A stretch of DNA of 64,000 nt from Methylovorus mays. Lineage in GTDB: Bacteria; Pseudomonadota; Gammaproteobacteria; Burkholderiales; Methylophilaceae. Under the pieces are notes generated by a model that saw only the letters and a program-made list of their open reading frames with translations, made no database searches and was not told where the DNA came from. Of the stretch, positions 27,415-37,557 are shown piece by piece. The DNA is taken from the NCBI RefSeq assembly GCF_020531915.1, contig NZ_JAJAVG010000003.1, positions 124,001-188,000 on the forward strand. The letters are read 5' to 3'. The translations under genes and the position numbers were made by a program. Position 1 is the first letter of the stretch. Every line of letters starts with the position of its first letter.

Positions 27415-27449
27415 GGGCGTAAGTGGAGAAATGTGGGTTTTTGTGGGAG
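27413..27449 (+). promoter_or_regulatory. Four MraZ-binding repeats
   Basis: GTGGGCG, GTGGAGA, GTGGGTT and GTGGGAG start at 27413, 27423, 27433 and 27443, a strict 10-bp period. MraZ is known to bind tandem GTGGG-type repeats in its own promoter. Their overlap with the -10 box and start site suggests autorepression of the whole cluster. Confidence 0.82.
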
Positions 27450-27521
27450 ATTGCTGGCCGATGCTAAGGGCGGTCAGCAATTTTTCTAACCCGACAATTG
27501 GCAAAGGGGTGCGTGTTTTAA

Positions 27522-27968
27522 ATGTTTCGCGGTGCTACATCATTGAATCTGGATGCCAAGGGCAGATTGGCCGTGCCGGCCAAGCACCGCGATGCCCTGT
27601 TGTCCCAGTGCGCCGGTCATCTGGTGCTTACTGCGCACCCGCACCGCTGCCTCCTGCTTTACCCCCAGCCCGCCTGGGAGCCCATCCAGGCCAAAATGAT
27701 GGCGCTGTCCAGTTTTGATCGCCAGTCCAGCAGCTTGCAGCGTTTGCTGGTGGGCTTTGCTGAAGATATCGACATGGATAGCGCAGGCCGCCTGCTGGTG
27801 TCTCCCGTATTGCGCGAATTTGCCGGTCTGGAAAAACAGGCCATGCTGGTTGGTCAGGGCAGCCATTTTGAGCTTTGGAACATGGACGCCTGGCGAGCCC
27901 AGCTGGATCAGGTGATGGCCGCCGAAGAAATGGTGCTGCCAGCCGAACTTGAAGGATTCTCACTGTGA
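27522..27968 (+). CDS. mraZ: MraZ, transcriptional regulator of the dcw cluster
   Basis: The 148-residue protein has two MraZ/AbrB-like repeats: the first [26 protein letters not shown] and the second [39 protein letters not shown]. Both carry the DxxGR motif that contacts DNA. MraZ forms a ring that binds spaced GTGGG repeats, which are present just upstream. It is the first gene of a cluster of about 17 and its stop overlaps the GTG start of rsmH. ATG 27522 is preceded by AAAGGGG at a slightly long distance. Confidence 0.95.
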   Translation: MFRGATSLNLDAKGRLAVPAKHRDALLSQCAGHLVLTAHPHRCLLLYPQPAWEPIQAKMMALSSFDRQSSSLQRLLVGFAEDIDMDSAGRLLVSPVLREFAGLEKQAMLVGQGSHFELWNMDAWRAQLDQVMAAEEMVLPAELEGFSL

Positions 27969-28930
27969 GCGCGCGCTCACAATCCCCCTCCGAAGTCGTT
28001 GTGTCCCCACATGTTTCGGTATTGCTTGAAGAGGCGGTCGCTGCCCTGGCGATCAAGCCCGATGGCATTTATGTAGATGGCACCTTTGGTCGCGGTGGTC
28101 ATAGCCGCAAAATTCTCGAGCAATTAGGCGCAGATGGTCGCCTGCTGGGCCTAGACCGTGATCTGGCTGCTGTTTCGGCAGCCCAGTCCATTCAGGATCC
28201 ACGTTTTTCCATACACCATCATCACTTTTCCGAGTTGGGCGAAGTTTTGCGCGCCCAAGACATCCAGCGGGTCGACGGGGTCTTGCTGGATCTTGGAATT
28301 TCATCGCCGCAAATCGACGAAGGCGAGCGCGGTTTCAGTTTCAGATTTGACGGTCCGCTGGACATGCGCATGGATCAAAGCCGTGGGCAAACAGCCGCTG
28401 AGTTTCTGGCGGAAGCGTCCGAGCAACAACTTACGGGGGTAATTAAAGAATATGGTGAAGAACGGTTTGCTAAACAGGTTGCAAGGGCGATTGTTGCGGC
28501 ACGCACAGGGGGGGATGCCCTCACCACTACAGGACAGCTTGCCAAGGTCGTGGCTGGGGCGATCCCCAAAATCGAGCCTGGGCAAGACCCGGCGACGCGC
28601 ACCTTTCAAGCTTTACGGATTTTCCTCAATCAGGAGCTTGAGGAGTTGTCGTTAGTTTTACCGCAATGCCTGGATGCCTTGGCTCCTGGGGGGCGTCTGG
28701 CCGTGATCAGCTTTCACTCGCTGGAAGACCGCATCGTGAAACGCTTTGTGCGCAGCGAGCAGGATCGCGACGACTTGCCCGCTAACTTCCCGGTGCTGGC
28801 GAAAGATTTGCCACAGCCACGTATGATGGCCGTGGGCAAGCCCATCAAGCCAAGTGCCGCTGAAATCAAGCGCAATCCGCGTTCGCGCAGTGCCGTGCTG
28901 CGTGTGGCCGAGCGTACGGGGGTGGCATAA
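27965..28930 (+). CDS. rsmH: 16S rRNA m4C1402 methyltransferase
   Basis: RsmH (MraW) N4-methylates C1402 in the ribosomal P site. The 321-residue protein has [12 protein letters not shown] at the start, the SAM-binding [10 protein letters not shown] loop, [35 protein letters not shown], and the C-terminal [20 protein letters not shown]. The order and length are normal. It starts with GTG overlapping the mraZ stop, so it is translationally coupled. Confidence 0.96.
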   Translation: MSARSQSPSEVVVSPHVSVLLEEAVAALAIKPDGIYVDGTFGRGGHSRKILEQLGADGRLLGLDRDLAAVSAAQSIQDPRFSIHHHHFSELGEVLRAQDIQRVDGVLLDLGISSPQIDEGERGFSFRFDGPLDMRMDQSRGQTAAEFLAEASEQQLTGVIKEYGEERFAKQVARAIVAARTGGDALTTTGQLAKVVAGAIPKIEPGQDPATRTFQALRIFLNQELEELSLVLPQCLDALAPGGRLAVISFHSLEDRIVKRFVRSEQDRDDLPANFPVLAKDLPQPRMMAVGKPIKPSAAEIKRNPRSRSAVLRVAERTGVA

Positions 28931-28935
28931 CCATC

Positions 28936-29208
28936 ATGACGCGGCTCAACCTCATCCTGTTCATGGTTCTGATCGTGACGGCACTCGGCGTCATCACGTC
29001 CCAGCACAAGTCGCGCAAACTCTATATCGAGTTGCAGCAGCAGGAAGATGCCGCCAAGCAATATGACGTGGAGTGGGGCCAGTTGCAGCTGGAGCAAAGT
29101 ACCTGGGCCATGCACGCCCGGATTGAGCAGATCGCCAATCAGCGTTTGCATATGCAGGTGCCAGATGCCAAGCGGGTGCAGGTGGTGGCGCGAGGTGCTC
29201 AGCCATGA
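28936..29208 (+). CDS. ftsL: Cell division protein FtsL
   Basis: This 90-residue bitopic protein of the FtsQLB complex has a short cytoplasmic N-terminus, one membrane helix (LILFMVLIVTALGVIT, residues 4-19) and a periplasmic coiled coil (KLYIELQQQEDAAKQYDVEWGQLQLEQSTW) ending in ANQRLHMQVPDAKRV. FtsL activates septal peptidoglycan synthesis by FtsWI. Identification rests on topology and position between rsmH and ftsI. Its stop overlaps the ftsI start. Confidence 0.92.
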   Translation: MTRLNLILFMVLIVTALGVITSQHKSRKLYIELQQQEDAAKQYDVEWGQLQLEQSTWAMHARIEQIANQRLHMQVPDAKRVQVVARGAQP

Positions 29209-30935
29209 GGTCACGCGTGATCCAGCCCGCCGTTATCAAGCTGCCAGCATGGCGTCGCCGCGTATTGTTGATCGTGGTGATGGCAGGGTTTGCCGCGCTG
29301 CTGGGCCGCAGTATCTATCTGCAAAGCATGCATAAAGGCTTTCTGCAGAAAGAGGGCGACGCACGTTATAGCCGCTCGATGAAGCTGCCAGCGCATCGCG
29401 GCATGATTACGGATCGTTTCGGCGAACCGCTGGCGATCAGTACACCTGTCGAGTCGATCTGGGCCAGCCCGCCCGATGTGCAGGCAACACCGCGGCAGAT
29501 CAGTAAAATAGCGACGCTGCTTAAGATGAAGCCCGCTGAACTCAACAAAAAACTCGCCAACAACACGCGCGAGTTTGTTTACATCAAGCGCCGCATTCCT
29601 CCTGAGCTGGCCAAGCAAGTCATGCAGGTTGGCGTGCCGGGTGTGTTCATGCAGCGCGAGTACCGTCGTTATTATCCGGCTGGTGAAGTCATGGCGCACC
29701 TGGTCGGGTTTACCGGCATCGATGAAAATGGCCAGGAAGGCTTTGAGCTGCGCTATCAGGACTGGCTGTCTGGCAAGTCAGGTAGCCGTCGCGTCATCAA
29801 GGATAGGCAAGGCCATATCGTCGAGGATCTGGAAGCAGTCAAAGTGCCCCAGGATGGGCATGACCTGGTGCTGTCGATTGATCGCAAGATACAGTATCTG
29901 GCGTATCGTGAATTGGCCAAGGCGGTAGACCAGTTCAAGGCCAAGGCCGGAGCCGCCATCGTGCTGGACGCCCGCACCGGCGAAGTGCTGGCCATGGCCA
30001 ATCTGCCAACTTACAACCCTAATAATCCGGTCAATATGGCCGGGCGTTCGCGCAATCGGGCCATTGTCGATACCTTTGAACCTGGTTCCACCCTCAAGCC
30101 CTTTACCGCTGCGGCTGCGCTGGAGTCCGGGCATTTCACGCCAGACACCCATATCCAGACCGCCCCTGGCATTCTGCGCATTGGCCCAGCCACCATCCAT
30201 GATGCCCACCCGCAAGGCATGCTGACCGTGGCGCAGGTGATCCAGAAATCCTCCAACGTGGGGTCGGCCAAAATGGCGCTGACGTTGGAGCCGCAATATC
30301 TGTGGGGTATCTACAACCACATGGGATTTGGTACGCCGACGCACATCGGCTTCCCCGGTGAAGCGTCTGGTCGTTTGCGCAACTATAAAGGCTGGCGGCC
30401 TATTGAGCAGGCCACCATGTCGTTTGGTCACGGCATCAGTCTGACGCTATTGCAGCTGGCGCGCGCGTATACCGTGTTTGCCAATGATGGCGAGCTGAAA
30501 CCGGTTTCGCTGCTGAAGCTGAAGGAAACCCCGGTTGGGCAGCAAGTGTTTTCCGCTAAAACTGCGCTTGCCGTGCGCGATATGCTGGAACTGGTGGTGC
30601 AGCCAGGCGGCACCGCCCCGCGTGCACAGATATCGGGTTACCGCGTGGCTGGCAAGACCGGGACCGCCCACAAGCTGGGGCCAGGCGGCTATCTGGCTGA
30701 TAAATATGTTTCCTCATTTGTCGGGCTGGCACCGGCTTCCAACCCACGCCTGATCATTGCGGTGATGGTGGATGAGCCCAGTAGCGGTCAATATTACGGC
30801 GGCACGGTGGCGGCTCCCGTATTCAGCGCCATCATGGCTGGTGCACTGCGCATGCTGGCTGTGCCGCAGGATGCGCCCAACGACAATATCGTGATCCCGC
30901 CAGAAGATGCGCCTGAAATCAAGGAGGTGGTGTAA
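29205..30935 (+). CDS. ftsI: Septal peptidoglycan transpeptidase PBP3
   Basis: FtsI cross-links septal peptidoglycan. The 576-residue class B penicillin-binding protein has an N-terminal membrane anchor (RVLLIVVMAGFAALLGRSIYL), the pedestal domain (KLPAHRGMITDRFGEPLAIS) and a transpeptidase domain with STLK (Ser near 295), SSN near 349 and KTGT near 484. All motifs are intact. It overlaps ftsL upstream and its stop touches murE downstream. Confidence 0.96.
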   Translation: MRSRVIQPAVIKLPAWRRRVLLIVVMAGFAALLGRSIYLQSMHKGFLQKEGDARYSRSMKLPAHRGMITDRFGEPLAISTPVESIWASPPDVQATPRQISKIATLLKMKPAELNKKLANNTREFVYIKRRIPPELAKQVMQVGVPGVFMQREYRRYYPAGEVMAHLVGFTGIDENGQEGFELRYQDWLSGKSGSRRVIKDRQGHIVEDLEAVKVPQDGHDLVLSIDRKIQYLAYRELAKAVDQFKAKAGAAIVLDARTGEVLAMANLPTYNPNNPVNMAGRSRNRAIVDTFEPGSTLKPFTAAAALESGHFTPDTHIQTAPGILRIGPATIHDAHPQGMLTVAQVIQKSSNVGSAKMALTLEPQYLWGIYNHMGFGTPTHIGFPGEASGRLRNYKGWRPIEQATMSFGHGISLTLLQLARAYTVFANDGELKPVSLLKLKETPVGQQVFSAKTALAVRDMLELVVQPGGTAPRAQISGYRVAGKTGTAHKLGPGGYLADKYVSSFVGLAPASNPRLIIAVMVDEPSSGQYYGGTVAAPVFSAIMAGALRMLAVPQDAPNDNIVIPPEDAPEIKEVV

Positions 30936-32368
30936 TGACCATCCTTGCCTCCCTGCATGATCTTGGCATACGCCCAACCAGCGTGACCTCCGATAGTCGC
31001 AAGGTCACCGCGGGTAGCCTTTTTGTGGCTTACCCTGGCGATGCTGCCGATGGCCGCGCCTATATTCCGCAGGCGATTGCCAATGGTGCGGGTGCCATAT
31101 TGTGGGAGGCTGAAGGCTTTAGCTGGCCTGATGATCTGCAGGCCGTCAATCTGCCAGTGAAAGACTTGCGCAAGCAGGCAGGCGAAATCGCCGATGAATT
31201 TTATGGTCACCCCTCTCGCGCGTTGTGGATGGTGGGTGTGACCGGTACCAATGGCAAGACTTCCTGCACCCAGTGGCTCACACATTGCCTGAATAGCCTG
31301 CAGCGCAAAACCGCTGTCATTGGCACGCTGGGCAATGGCTTTCCCGGCCAGCTGGCTGCCGCCATCAATACCACGCCGGATCCTATTGTCCTGCATGGCC
31401 TGCTGGCCGAATACCTGAAGCAAGGCGCGGTAGCCACCGCCATGGAAGTTTCCTCCCACGGGCTGGACCAGGGCCGCGTCAATGGCGTGCATTTTGATAT
31501 TGCCGTGTTTACCAACCTGACACGCGATCATCTGGATTATCACGGCGACATGGACAGCTACGCTGCAGCCAAACGCCGCCTGATGGAGTGGCCTGGCCTC
31601 AAGCTGTCGGTGTTGAACGCTGAGGATGCCTATGGCCTCACGTTGTTGCAGGAGTTGCGGGCTGAAGGTCGGCCGGTGCTGAGTTATGGCATGCACAGCG
31701 GTGATGTGCATTGCACAAGCCTGCATCTGCATGAAACCGGCATGCGGCTGTCGGTGGCTACGCCATGGGGAGAGGTCATGCTGGAGGCTTCGGTCATGGG
31801 GCGTTTCAATGCCTATAACCTGCTCGCCGTACTGGCTGTCCTGCTGGCGATGGATGTACCGCTGGAAGCTGCTGCCGAGGCTATTGCCACATTAAAGCCA
31901 GTGCCGGGCCGCATGGAGCAATACGGTGGCAACGCCAGGCCCGTCGTCGTCATTGATTACGCCCACACGCCGGATGCGCTGGAAAATGCGCTGACCGCCT
32001 TGCGTGAGCAAACGCGCGGCAAGCTGTGGTGTGTGTTTGGCTGCGGTGGCGACCGCGATGCTGGCAAGCGGCCGATGATGGGCGCCATTGCCGATCGTCT
32101 GGCGGATCGCGTCGTGATCACTACCGATAATCCGCGTAGCGAAGCGCCCGAAAACATCATTGCGGACATTACCGCCAGCATGGGTGGAAAGCATCTAGTC
32201 ATGGTGGATCGCCGTGCTGCCATTACCCACGCCATTGAGCAGGCTGCACCCGGTGACATGGTGCTGGTGGCGGGCAAGGGGCATGAAACGTATCAGGAAA
32301 TCAAAGGCATTCGGCATGCGTATAGCGATGTCGATGTCGTCACAACATTATTGGGAGCCGTCGCATGA
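30935..32368 (+). CDS. murE: UDP-MurNAc-L-Ala-D-Glu:meso-diaminopimelate ligase
   Basis: MurE adds the third residue of the stem peptide. The 477-residue Mur ligase has the N-terminal DSRKVTAGSLFVAYPG, the ATP loop GVTGTNGKTSC, the carbamylated-lysine region, and the C-terminal motif DNPRSEAP. DNPR is the signature for meso-diaminopimelate specificity rather than lysine. The N-terminus is a little shorter than in E. coli (495 residues). It begins on the last base of the ftsI stop and overlaps murF by four bases. Confidence 0.96.
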   Translation: MTILASLHDLGIRPTSVTSDSRKVTAGSLFVAYPGDAADGRAYIPQAIANGAGAILWEAEGFSWPDDLQAVNLPVKDLRKQAGEIADEFYGHPSRALWMVGVTGTNGKTSCTQWLTHCLNSLQRKTAVIGTLGNGFPGQLAAAINTTPDPIVLHGLLAEYLKQGAVATAMEVSSHGLDQGRVNGVHFDIAVFTNLTRDHLDYHGDMDSYAAAKRRLMEWPGLKLSVLNAEDAYGLTLLQELRAEGRPVLSYGMHSGDVHCTSLHLHETGMRLSVATPWGEVMLEASVMGRFNAYNLLAVLAVLLAMDVPLEAAAEAIATLKPVPGRMEQYGGNARPVVVIDYAHTPDALENALTALREQTRGKLWCVFGCGGDRDAGKRPMMGAIADRLADRVVITTDNPRSEAPENIIADITASMGGKHLVMVDRRAAITHAIEQAAPGDMVLVAGKGHETYQEIKGIRHAYSDVDVVTTLLGAVA

Positions 32369-33738
32369 TGCGTTTGTCGGAATTGGCGGCTGCAGTTGGC
32401 GGCGAGCTGGTGGGGGAAGACGTGCTGTTTACCAGCGTCGGAACCGACAGTCGCAATATCGTGCCCGGGCAGCTGTTTGTTGCCCTGCGTGGGGAACGGT
32501 TTGATGGTCACACCTATGTACTGCAGGCGCTGCAGTCGGGTGCTGCTGCCGCGCTGGTGGCCGAAGTCCAGTCGGGCATGGTCGCTGGTGTCGTGGTCAA
32601 GAATACCCGTCTGGCGCTGGGTGAATTGGCTGCCGTCTGGCGCAATCGCTTCTCCATTCCGGTGGCGGCGATTACCGGCAGTAATGGAAAGACTACCGTC
32701 AAGGAAATGGTGGCTTCCATTCTGCGTGCCGAGGCCGGAGACAGCAATGCGGTGCTGGCGACGCGTGGCAATCTCAACAATGACATCGGCCTGCCGCTGA
32801 CCTTGCTGCGGCTGCGTCCGCCACACAAATACACCGTGGCGGAAATGGGCATGAACCATTTTGGCGAAATCCGCTACCTGAGCCAGATGGCGCGTCCCAC
32901 TGTGGCACTGGTCAACAATGCCACCAGTGCGCATCTGGGGGGGCTGGGCTCGGTGGAGGGCATTGCCCGCGCCAAGGGTGAAATCTTTGAAGGGCTGGCG
33001 CTGGAAGGTGTTGCCGTCATCAATGCCGACGATCTCTATGCGCCACTGTGGACAGAGCTCGCGGGCGAGCACGACATCCTGACCTTTGGTCTGGCCAAGA
33101 TGGCCGATGTCAGTGCCAATTACGAGCTGCGCGCCGATAGCAGCTATGTCTACATGAAGTCGCCGATAGGCGGCATTGCATTCAACCTGCAAGTGGCTGG
33201 CTTGCATAACGTGCGTAATGCGCTGGCGGCCAGTACCGTCGCCATTGCGATGGGAGCAAGGCCGGAGTCGATTGCCCAGGGGCTGGAAGCCTTTAATGGT
33301 GTGGATGGCCGCCTGCAGCATCGCGCCGGCATCGGGCAGGCCTTGGTGATTGATGACACCTACAACGCTAATCCGGCCTCCATGAAAGCGGCGATTGACG
33401 TGCTCGCCGCCCGTCCAGGCAAGCGTCTTCTGGTGCTTGGAGACATGGGTGAACTCGGTGAAACCGCCGCTGCCATGCATACCGAAATTGGCCAATACGC
33501 CCGCGAAGCAGGCATTAATGGCTTGTATACCCTGGGAGATTTGTCCCTGGAAATGAGCAAGGCATTCGGCGATCCCGCCCATCATTACAAAACGCCCGAG
33601 CAACTGGTGGCAGGTTTATGCCACGAGATGGACGCCAATACCGTGGTGCTGGTAAAAGGCTCGCGCTTCATGCGTATGGAGCGCGTGGTGCAGCTGATTG
33701 TGAGTGAACAGAATAATACGAAAGAGGAGGCGCACTAG
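32365..33738 (+). CDS. murF: UDP-MurNAc-tripeptide:D-Ala-D-Ala ligase
   Basis: MurF adds D-alanyl-D-alanine to complete the UDP-MurNAc pentapeptide. The 457-residue protein has FTSVGTDSRNIVPGQLFVALRGERFDGH at the start, the ATP loop AITGSNGKTTVKEM, NNxIGLPLTLLRL, EMGMNHFGEI and the C-terminal DDTYNANPASMKAA and LGDMGELG motifs, all as expected. The start ATG 32365 overlaps the murE stop. mraY follows without a gap. Confidence 0.96.
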   Translation: MMRLSELAAAVGGELVGEDVLFTSVGTDSRNIVPGQLFVALRGERFDGHTYVLQALQSGAAAALVAEVQSGMVAGVVVKNTRLALGELAAVWRNRFSIPVAAITGSNGKTTVKEMVASILRAEAGDSNAVLATRGNLNNDIGLPLTLLRLRPPHKYTVAEMGMNHFGEIRYLSQMARPTVALVNNATSAHLGGLGSVEGIARAKGEIFEGLALEGVAVINADDLYAPLWTELAGEHDILTFGLAKMADVSANYELRADSSYVYMKSPIGGIAFNLQVAGLHNVRNALAASTVAIAMGARPESIAQGLEAFNGVDGRLQHRAGIGQALVIDDTYNANPASMKAAIDVLAARPGKRLLVLGDMGELGETAAAMHTEIGQYAREAGINGLYTLGDLSLEMSKAFGDPAHHYKTPEQLVAGLCHEMDANTVVLVKGSRFMRMERVVQLIVSEQNNTKEEAH

Positions 33739-34842
33739 ATGTTACTGGAACTTGCTCGCTGGCTGGCTCAAGATGTTCGTGGCTTTAATGTCGTCAACTA
33801 CATTACCCTGCGCGCCGTGCTGGCGACGCTGACCGCGCTGGCCATCTCGTTTATCGTTGGCCCCGGCCTGATTCGCAAGCTGACTCATTACAAGGTAGGG
33901 CAGTCCGTGCGTGATGATGGTCCGCAGACGCATCTGGTCAAGGCCGGCACCCCCACCATGGGCGGTGCCTTGATTCTGGTGGCCATTGGTATCTCCACCT
34001 TGTTGTGGGCAGACCTGACCAATCGCTTTGTCTGGGTGGTGCTGATCGTCACCATGGGCTTTGGTATCGTCGGCATGGTAGATGACTGGCGCAAGGTGGT
34101 ACACCGCAATCCCAAAGGTCTCTCGGCCAAGGAGAAATATTTCTGGCAGAGCCTGCTGGGATTTGGCGCTGCGTTTTATCTCTGGCACACAGCGACCATA
34201 CCAGCGGAAACCACGCTGATTTTCCCCTTCTTTAAAACCGTCACCGTTCCCTTGGGTGCTGCCAGTTTTATTGTGCTGACCTATCTCGTCATCGTTGGCA
34301 GCAGTAATGCCGTCAACCTGACCGATGGCCTGGATGGCCTGGCCATTTTGCCTACGGTGCTGGTTGCCAGCGCACTGGCGATCTTTGCCTACGCCGCAGG
34401 CCACCTCTATTTCTCCAAGTACCTGGGCATACCCTATATTCCTGGCGCGGGCGAGCTGGCTGTGTTCTGTACTGCCATGGCCGGTGCCGGTCTGGGCTTT
34501 CTCTGGTTCAACGCCTACCCCGCCGAAGTGTTCATGGGCGATGTGGGTGCGCTGGCGCTTGGTGCCGCACTGGGCGTGGTGGCGGTAATCGTGCGCCAGG
34601 AAATCGTGCTGTTCATCATGGGCGGCGTGTTTGTAATGGAAACGCTGTCCGTTGCTGCGCAGGTCACTTATTTCAAATACACGAAAAAGCGGTATGGCAC
34701 CGGCCGTCGCATTTTCCTGATGGCGCCGCTGCATCACCACTATGAACAAAAGGGCTGGAAAGAAACGCAAGTCGTCGTGCGCTTCTGGATCATCACCATG
34801 ATGTTGGTACTTGTCGGCCTGTCGACTTTGAAACTGAGATAA
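33739..34842 (+). CDS. mraY: Phospho-MurNAc-pentapeptide transferase (lipid I synthesis)
   Basis: MraY transfers phospho-MurNAc-pentapeptide to undecaprenyl phosphate in the inner membrane. The 367-residue protein has about ten membrane helices. Conserved motifs include [16 protein letters not shown] (Asp pair), [28 protein letters not shown] and APLHHHYE. The last helix reads RFWIITMM... to ...STLKLR, which is repeated almost at once in the following ORF. It starts directly after murF. Confidence 0.96.
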   Translation: MLLELARWLAQDVRGFNVVNYITLRAVLATLTALAISFIVGPGLIRKLTHYKVGQSVRDDGPQTHLVKAGTPTMGGALILVAIGISTLLWADLTNRFVWVVLIVTMGFGIVGMVDDWRKVVHRNPKGLSAKEKYFWQSLLGFGAAFYLWHTATIPAETTLIFPFFKTVTVPLGAASFIVLTYLVIVGSSNAVNLTDGLDGLAILPTVLVASALAIFAYAAGHLYFSKYLGIPYIPGAGELAVFCTAMAGAGLGFLWFNAYPAEVFMGDVGALALGAALGVVAVIVRQEIVLFIMGGVFVMETLSVAAQVTYFKYTKKRYGTGRRIFLMAPLHHHYEQKGWKETQVVVRFWIITMMLVLVGLSTLKLR

Positions 34843-34844
34843 AT

Positions 34845-34997
34845 ATGAAGACGAAGCGCACGATATTTTGTGTTGGGGGAGACTCACATGCGAGTCAGGG
34901 CTCGCATGTGATGGCGACACCAAACCAATATATCCGCTTCTGGATCATCACCATGATGCTGGTGCTGGTCGGCTTATCCACATTGAAACTGCGTTAA
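34845..34997 (+). CDS. 50-codon ORF duplicating the last MraY helix
   Basis: An open frame of 50 codons begins two bases after the mraY stop and ends at TAA 34995-34997. Its last 20 residues, from RFWIITMM to STLKLR, are identical to the MraY C-terminus. The DNA differs in seven of these 20 codons (nine bases by hand count), and every change is synonymous. The first 30 residues (MKTKRTIFCVGGDSHASQGS...) have no match I can name. Two start options exist: ATG 34845 right after mraY, or ATG 34911, which would give 28 residues. Either way the product would be a single-helix membrane peptide. Alternatively it is a recombination relic kept by chance. No other gene fits this 172-base gap. Confidence 0.5.
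   Translation: MKTKRTIFCVGGDSHASQGSHVMATPNQYIRFWIITMMLVLVGLSTLKLR
34885..34910 (+). repeat. Nested inverted repeat with a short leader ORF
   Basis: CACATGCGAG (34885-34894) pairs perfectly with CTCGCATGTG (34901-34910). A competing repeat, GACTC (34881-34885) with GAGTC (34892-34896), overlaps it. A 7-codon ORF (MRVRARM, ATG 34888) has GGGGGAG (34875-34881) at ideal distance, and its stop shares one base with ATG 34911 of the duplicated helix. Confidence 0.5.
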
Positions 34998-35014
34998 GGA
35001 AAACAAAGACCATC

Positions 35015-36397
35015 ATGCGCGATCTTGCAGGCAAACAGGTGCTGGTGCTGGGGCTGGGTGATACCGGCCTTTCGGCCTTGCGCTGGCTGCGCGGCCAAGG
35101 CGCCGTGCTGTCTGTTGCCGACTCGCGCACGACGCCGCCCAATCTCGATACGCTCAAGGCGGAGTTCCCGCAGCTGACGGTATATACCGGGCCGTTCCGT
35201 TCGTCCATGTTCAACGCGGCCGACCTGGTGGTCATCAGCCCCGGTGTGGCGCTGGCCGAGCCGGAAGTGCAACAGGCGCTGGGCAATGGTATCCAGGTTG
35301 TAGGCGATGTCGAGCTGTTTGCCCAGTTCCGCCCGCGTAGCAGCAAGGTGATCGCGATTACCGGTGCCAATGGCAAGACCACCGTGACTACGCTGGTGGG
35401 CGAAATGTGCAAGGCAGCCGGCCTGAAGACCGTGGTGGCAGGCAATATCGGCTTGCCCGTGCTCGATGCCCTGCGGCAGGTGGAAACCGACGGCGCACCC
35501 GATGTCTACGTGCTGGAGCTTTCCAGCTTTCAGCTCGAAACCACGAGCAGTCTGGCGCCAGACGCGGCCGCCGTGCTGAACGTGACCGAAGATCATATGG
35601 ATCGTTATCCCGGCATGCCGGAATACGCCGCCGCCAAGGCACGCATACTCAAGGGTGCTGGCGTACAGGTGCTCAACCGCGAAGATGTCTGGTGCCGCGA
35701 CATGGCCTTGCCGGATCAGCCCGTGGTGACCTTTGGTCTGGATCTGCCTGTCGAATCCAATGCCTATGGCCTGTTGGCCCTGCACGATCAACTCTGGCTG
35801 GCACAAGGTGCTCACCCCATTCTCCATGTGGAAGAGCTGCGTATCCCTGGCTTGCACAATGCGGCCAATGCCCTGGCAGCGCTGGCTCTGTGCCGTGCCA
35901 TCGGACTGGATTGGTCACCATTGCAGCATGTGCTGCGCGAATTCAAAGGCTTGCCACACCGGGTGGAGTGGGTAGCCGATCTGCATGACATTGCCTTTTA
36001 CGATGATTCCAAGGGTACCAATGTGGGCGCGACCTGCGCAGCGCTGGCTGGCTTGCCACGCAAGGTGGTGCTGATTGCCGGTGGCGATGGCAAGGGCCAG
36101 GATTTCAGTCCGCTGCGTGAGCCGGTAGACCAGAATGCCCGCGCTGTGGTGCTGATCGGCCGTGATGCCACACTGATAGAGGCCGCTTTGCAAGGCAGCC
36201 CGGTGCCACGCCTGCACGCGGAGTCTATGGAAGATGCGGTGCAGCAGGCCTACGCCGCCGCCGTGGCCGGCGACGCCGTTCTGCTGTCACCTGCTTGCGC
36301 CAGCTTCGACATGTTCCGCAATTACGCCCATCGTGCCGAAGTCTTTATCGCCGCCGTGGCTGATCTGGTGACGCGTCACGAGGAGGTCCAGTCATGA
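35015..36397 (+). CDS. murD: UDP-MurNAc-L-alanine:D-glutamate ligase
   Basis: MurD adds D-glutamate to UDP-MurNAc-L-alanine. I start it at ATG 35015 (460 residues), since the frame is open upstream but the protein there is unrelated. Motifs: [15 protein letters not shown] at the UDP-binding end, [14 protein letters not shown] for [55 protein letters not shown] and [17 protein letters not shown]. All are typical. The stop overlaps the ftsW start by ATGA. Confidence 0.95.
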   Translation: MRDLAGKQVLVLGLGDTGLSALRWLRGQGAVLSVADSRTTPPNLDTLKAEFPQLTVYTGPFRSSMFNAADLVVISPGVALAEPEVQQALGNGIQVVGDVELFAQFRPRSSKVIAITGANGKTTVTTLVGEMCKAAGLKTVVAGNIGLPVLDALRQVETDGAPDVYVLELSSFQLETTSSLAPDAAAVLNVTEDHMDRYPGMPEYAAAKARILKGAGVQVLNREDVWCRDMALPDQPVVTFGLDLPVESNAYGLLALHDQLWLAQGAHPILHVEELRIPGLHNAANALAALALCRAIGLDWSPLQHVLREFKGLPHRVEWVADLHDIAFYDDSKGTNVGATCAALAGLPRKVVLIAGGDGKGQDFSPLREPVDQNARAVVLIGRDATLIEAALQGSPVPRLHAESMEDAVQQAYAAAVAGDAVLLSPACASFDMFRNYAHRAEVFIAAVADLVTRHEEVQS

Positions 36398-37557
36398 TGA
36401 TCACCCTCGGCAGCCGCGAGCGTTTCAATAGCGCCACCTACGACCAGGGCCTGGTCTGGGTCACACTGATATTGCTGGGCATTGGCCTGGTGATGGTGTA
36501 CTCCGCCTCGATCGCATTGGCCGAAGCAGACAAGGCCACCGGCCATCAAAGCACCTATTTCCTGATCCGTCAGGCCATATTCATCGTTATCAGCCTGGGG
36601 GCTGGGCTCATGGCCTTCCAGGTGCCGACAGCCATGTGGCAGAAAATGGCCCCTTATCTTTTCCTGACCGGCATTGCGCTGCTGGTGCTGGTGCTGATCC
36701 CCGGGGTGGGCCGCAATGTGAATGGCAGTCAGCGCTGGTTGTCGCTGTTCATCATCAATCTGCAGCCATCGGAATTCATGAAGCTGTTTGCCGCCATTTA
36801 CGTGGCGGATTACACCATCCGCAAATCGGCCGTGATGGACAGCTTTACCAAAGGCTTCCTGCCCATGGTGTTTGTCATGCTGCTGGTGGGCTGGCTGCTG
36901 CTGCGCGAGCCTGACTTTGGCGCATTTGCCGTCATTGCCGCCATTTCCATTTCCATCCTCTGGCTGGGTGGCATCAATGGTCGTATTTTTGCTGGCCTGC
37001 TGACCCTGTTACCGATTGCCATTGTCGGCCTGATCTGGAGTTCGCCATACCGTCTGCAGCGTGTGATCGGGTTTATGGACCCCTGGGCTGATCCGTTCGG
37101 CAAGGGCTATCAACTGTCGCACGCACTGATCGCCTTTGGTCGCGGCGAGTGGTTTGGTGTCGGCCTGGGCGCCAGCGTGGAAAAACTGCTTTATCTGCCC
37201 GAAGCCCATACCGACTTCCTGCTGGCCGTGATCGCCGAGGAGCTGGGCTTTGTCGGCGTCATGGTTGTGATCGCGCTCTTCGCCTGGCTGATTCTGCGCG
37301 CCTTTGGCATCGCCAAAGAAGCCATCGGTAACGAGCGTTACTTCTCAGCCCTGCTGGCCCAAGGCATAGGGGTGTGGATCGGCGTGCAGGGCATCATCAA
37401 TATGGGCGTGAACATGGGGCTCCTGCCCACCAAAGGCCTGACCTTGCCGCTACTCTCATTCGGCGGTAGCGGCATCCTCGCCAACTGCATCGCCCTGGCC
37501 GTGCTGCTAAGAATCGATTGGGAAAACAGACGCCTGCAGAAAGGATTGCCAGCATGA
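36394..37557 (+). CDS. ftsW: Septal peptidoglycan glycosyltransferase FtsW
   Basis: This SEDS-family glycosyltransferase polymerises lipid II at the septum together with FtsI. The 387-residue protein has about ten membrane helices and the family motifs [87 protein letters not shown] with its conserved acidic residue, and [15 protein letters not shown]. The C-terminus RLQKGLPA is repeated before murG because of the tandem duplication that follows. Confidence 0.95.
   Translation: MMITLGSRERFNSATYDQGLVWVTLILLGIGLVMVYSASIALAEADKATGHQSTYFLIRQAIFIVISLGAGLMAFQVPTAMWQKMAPYLFLTGIALLVLVLIPGVGRNVNGSQRWLSLFIINLQPSEFMKLFAAIYVADYTIRKSAVMDSFTKGFLPMVFVMLLVGWLLLREPDFGAFAVIAAISISILWLGGINGRIFAGLLTLLPIAIVGLIWSSPYRLQRVIGFMDPWADPFGKGYQLSHALIAFGRGEWFGVGLGASVEKLLYLPEAHTDFLLAVIAEELGFVGVMVVIALFAWLILRAFGIAKEAIGNERYFSALLAQGIGVWIGVQGIINMGVNMGLLPTKGLTLPLLSFGGSGILANCIALAVLLRIDWENRRLQKGLPA

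Noticed and set aside
34868-35014. N-terminal extension of murD by 49 residues
   Set aside because: MurD proteins begin close to the UDP-binding loop, as from ATG 35015; the extension reads the duplicated mraY tail out of frame.
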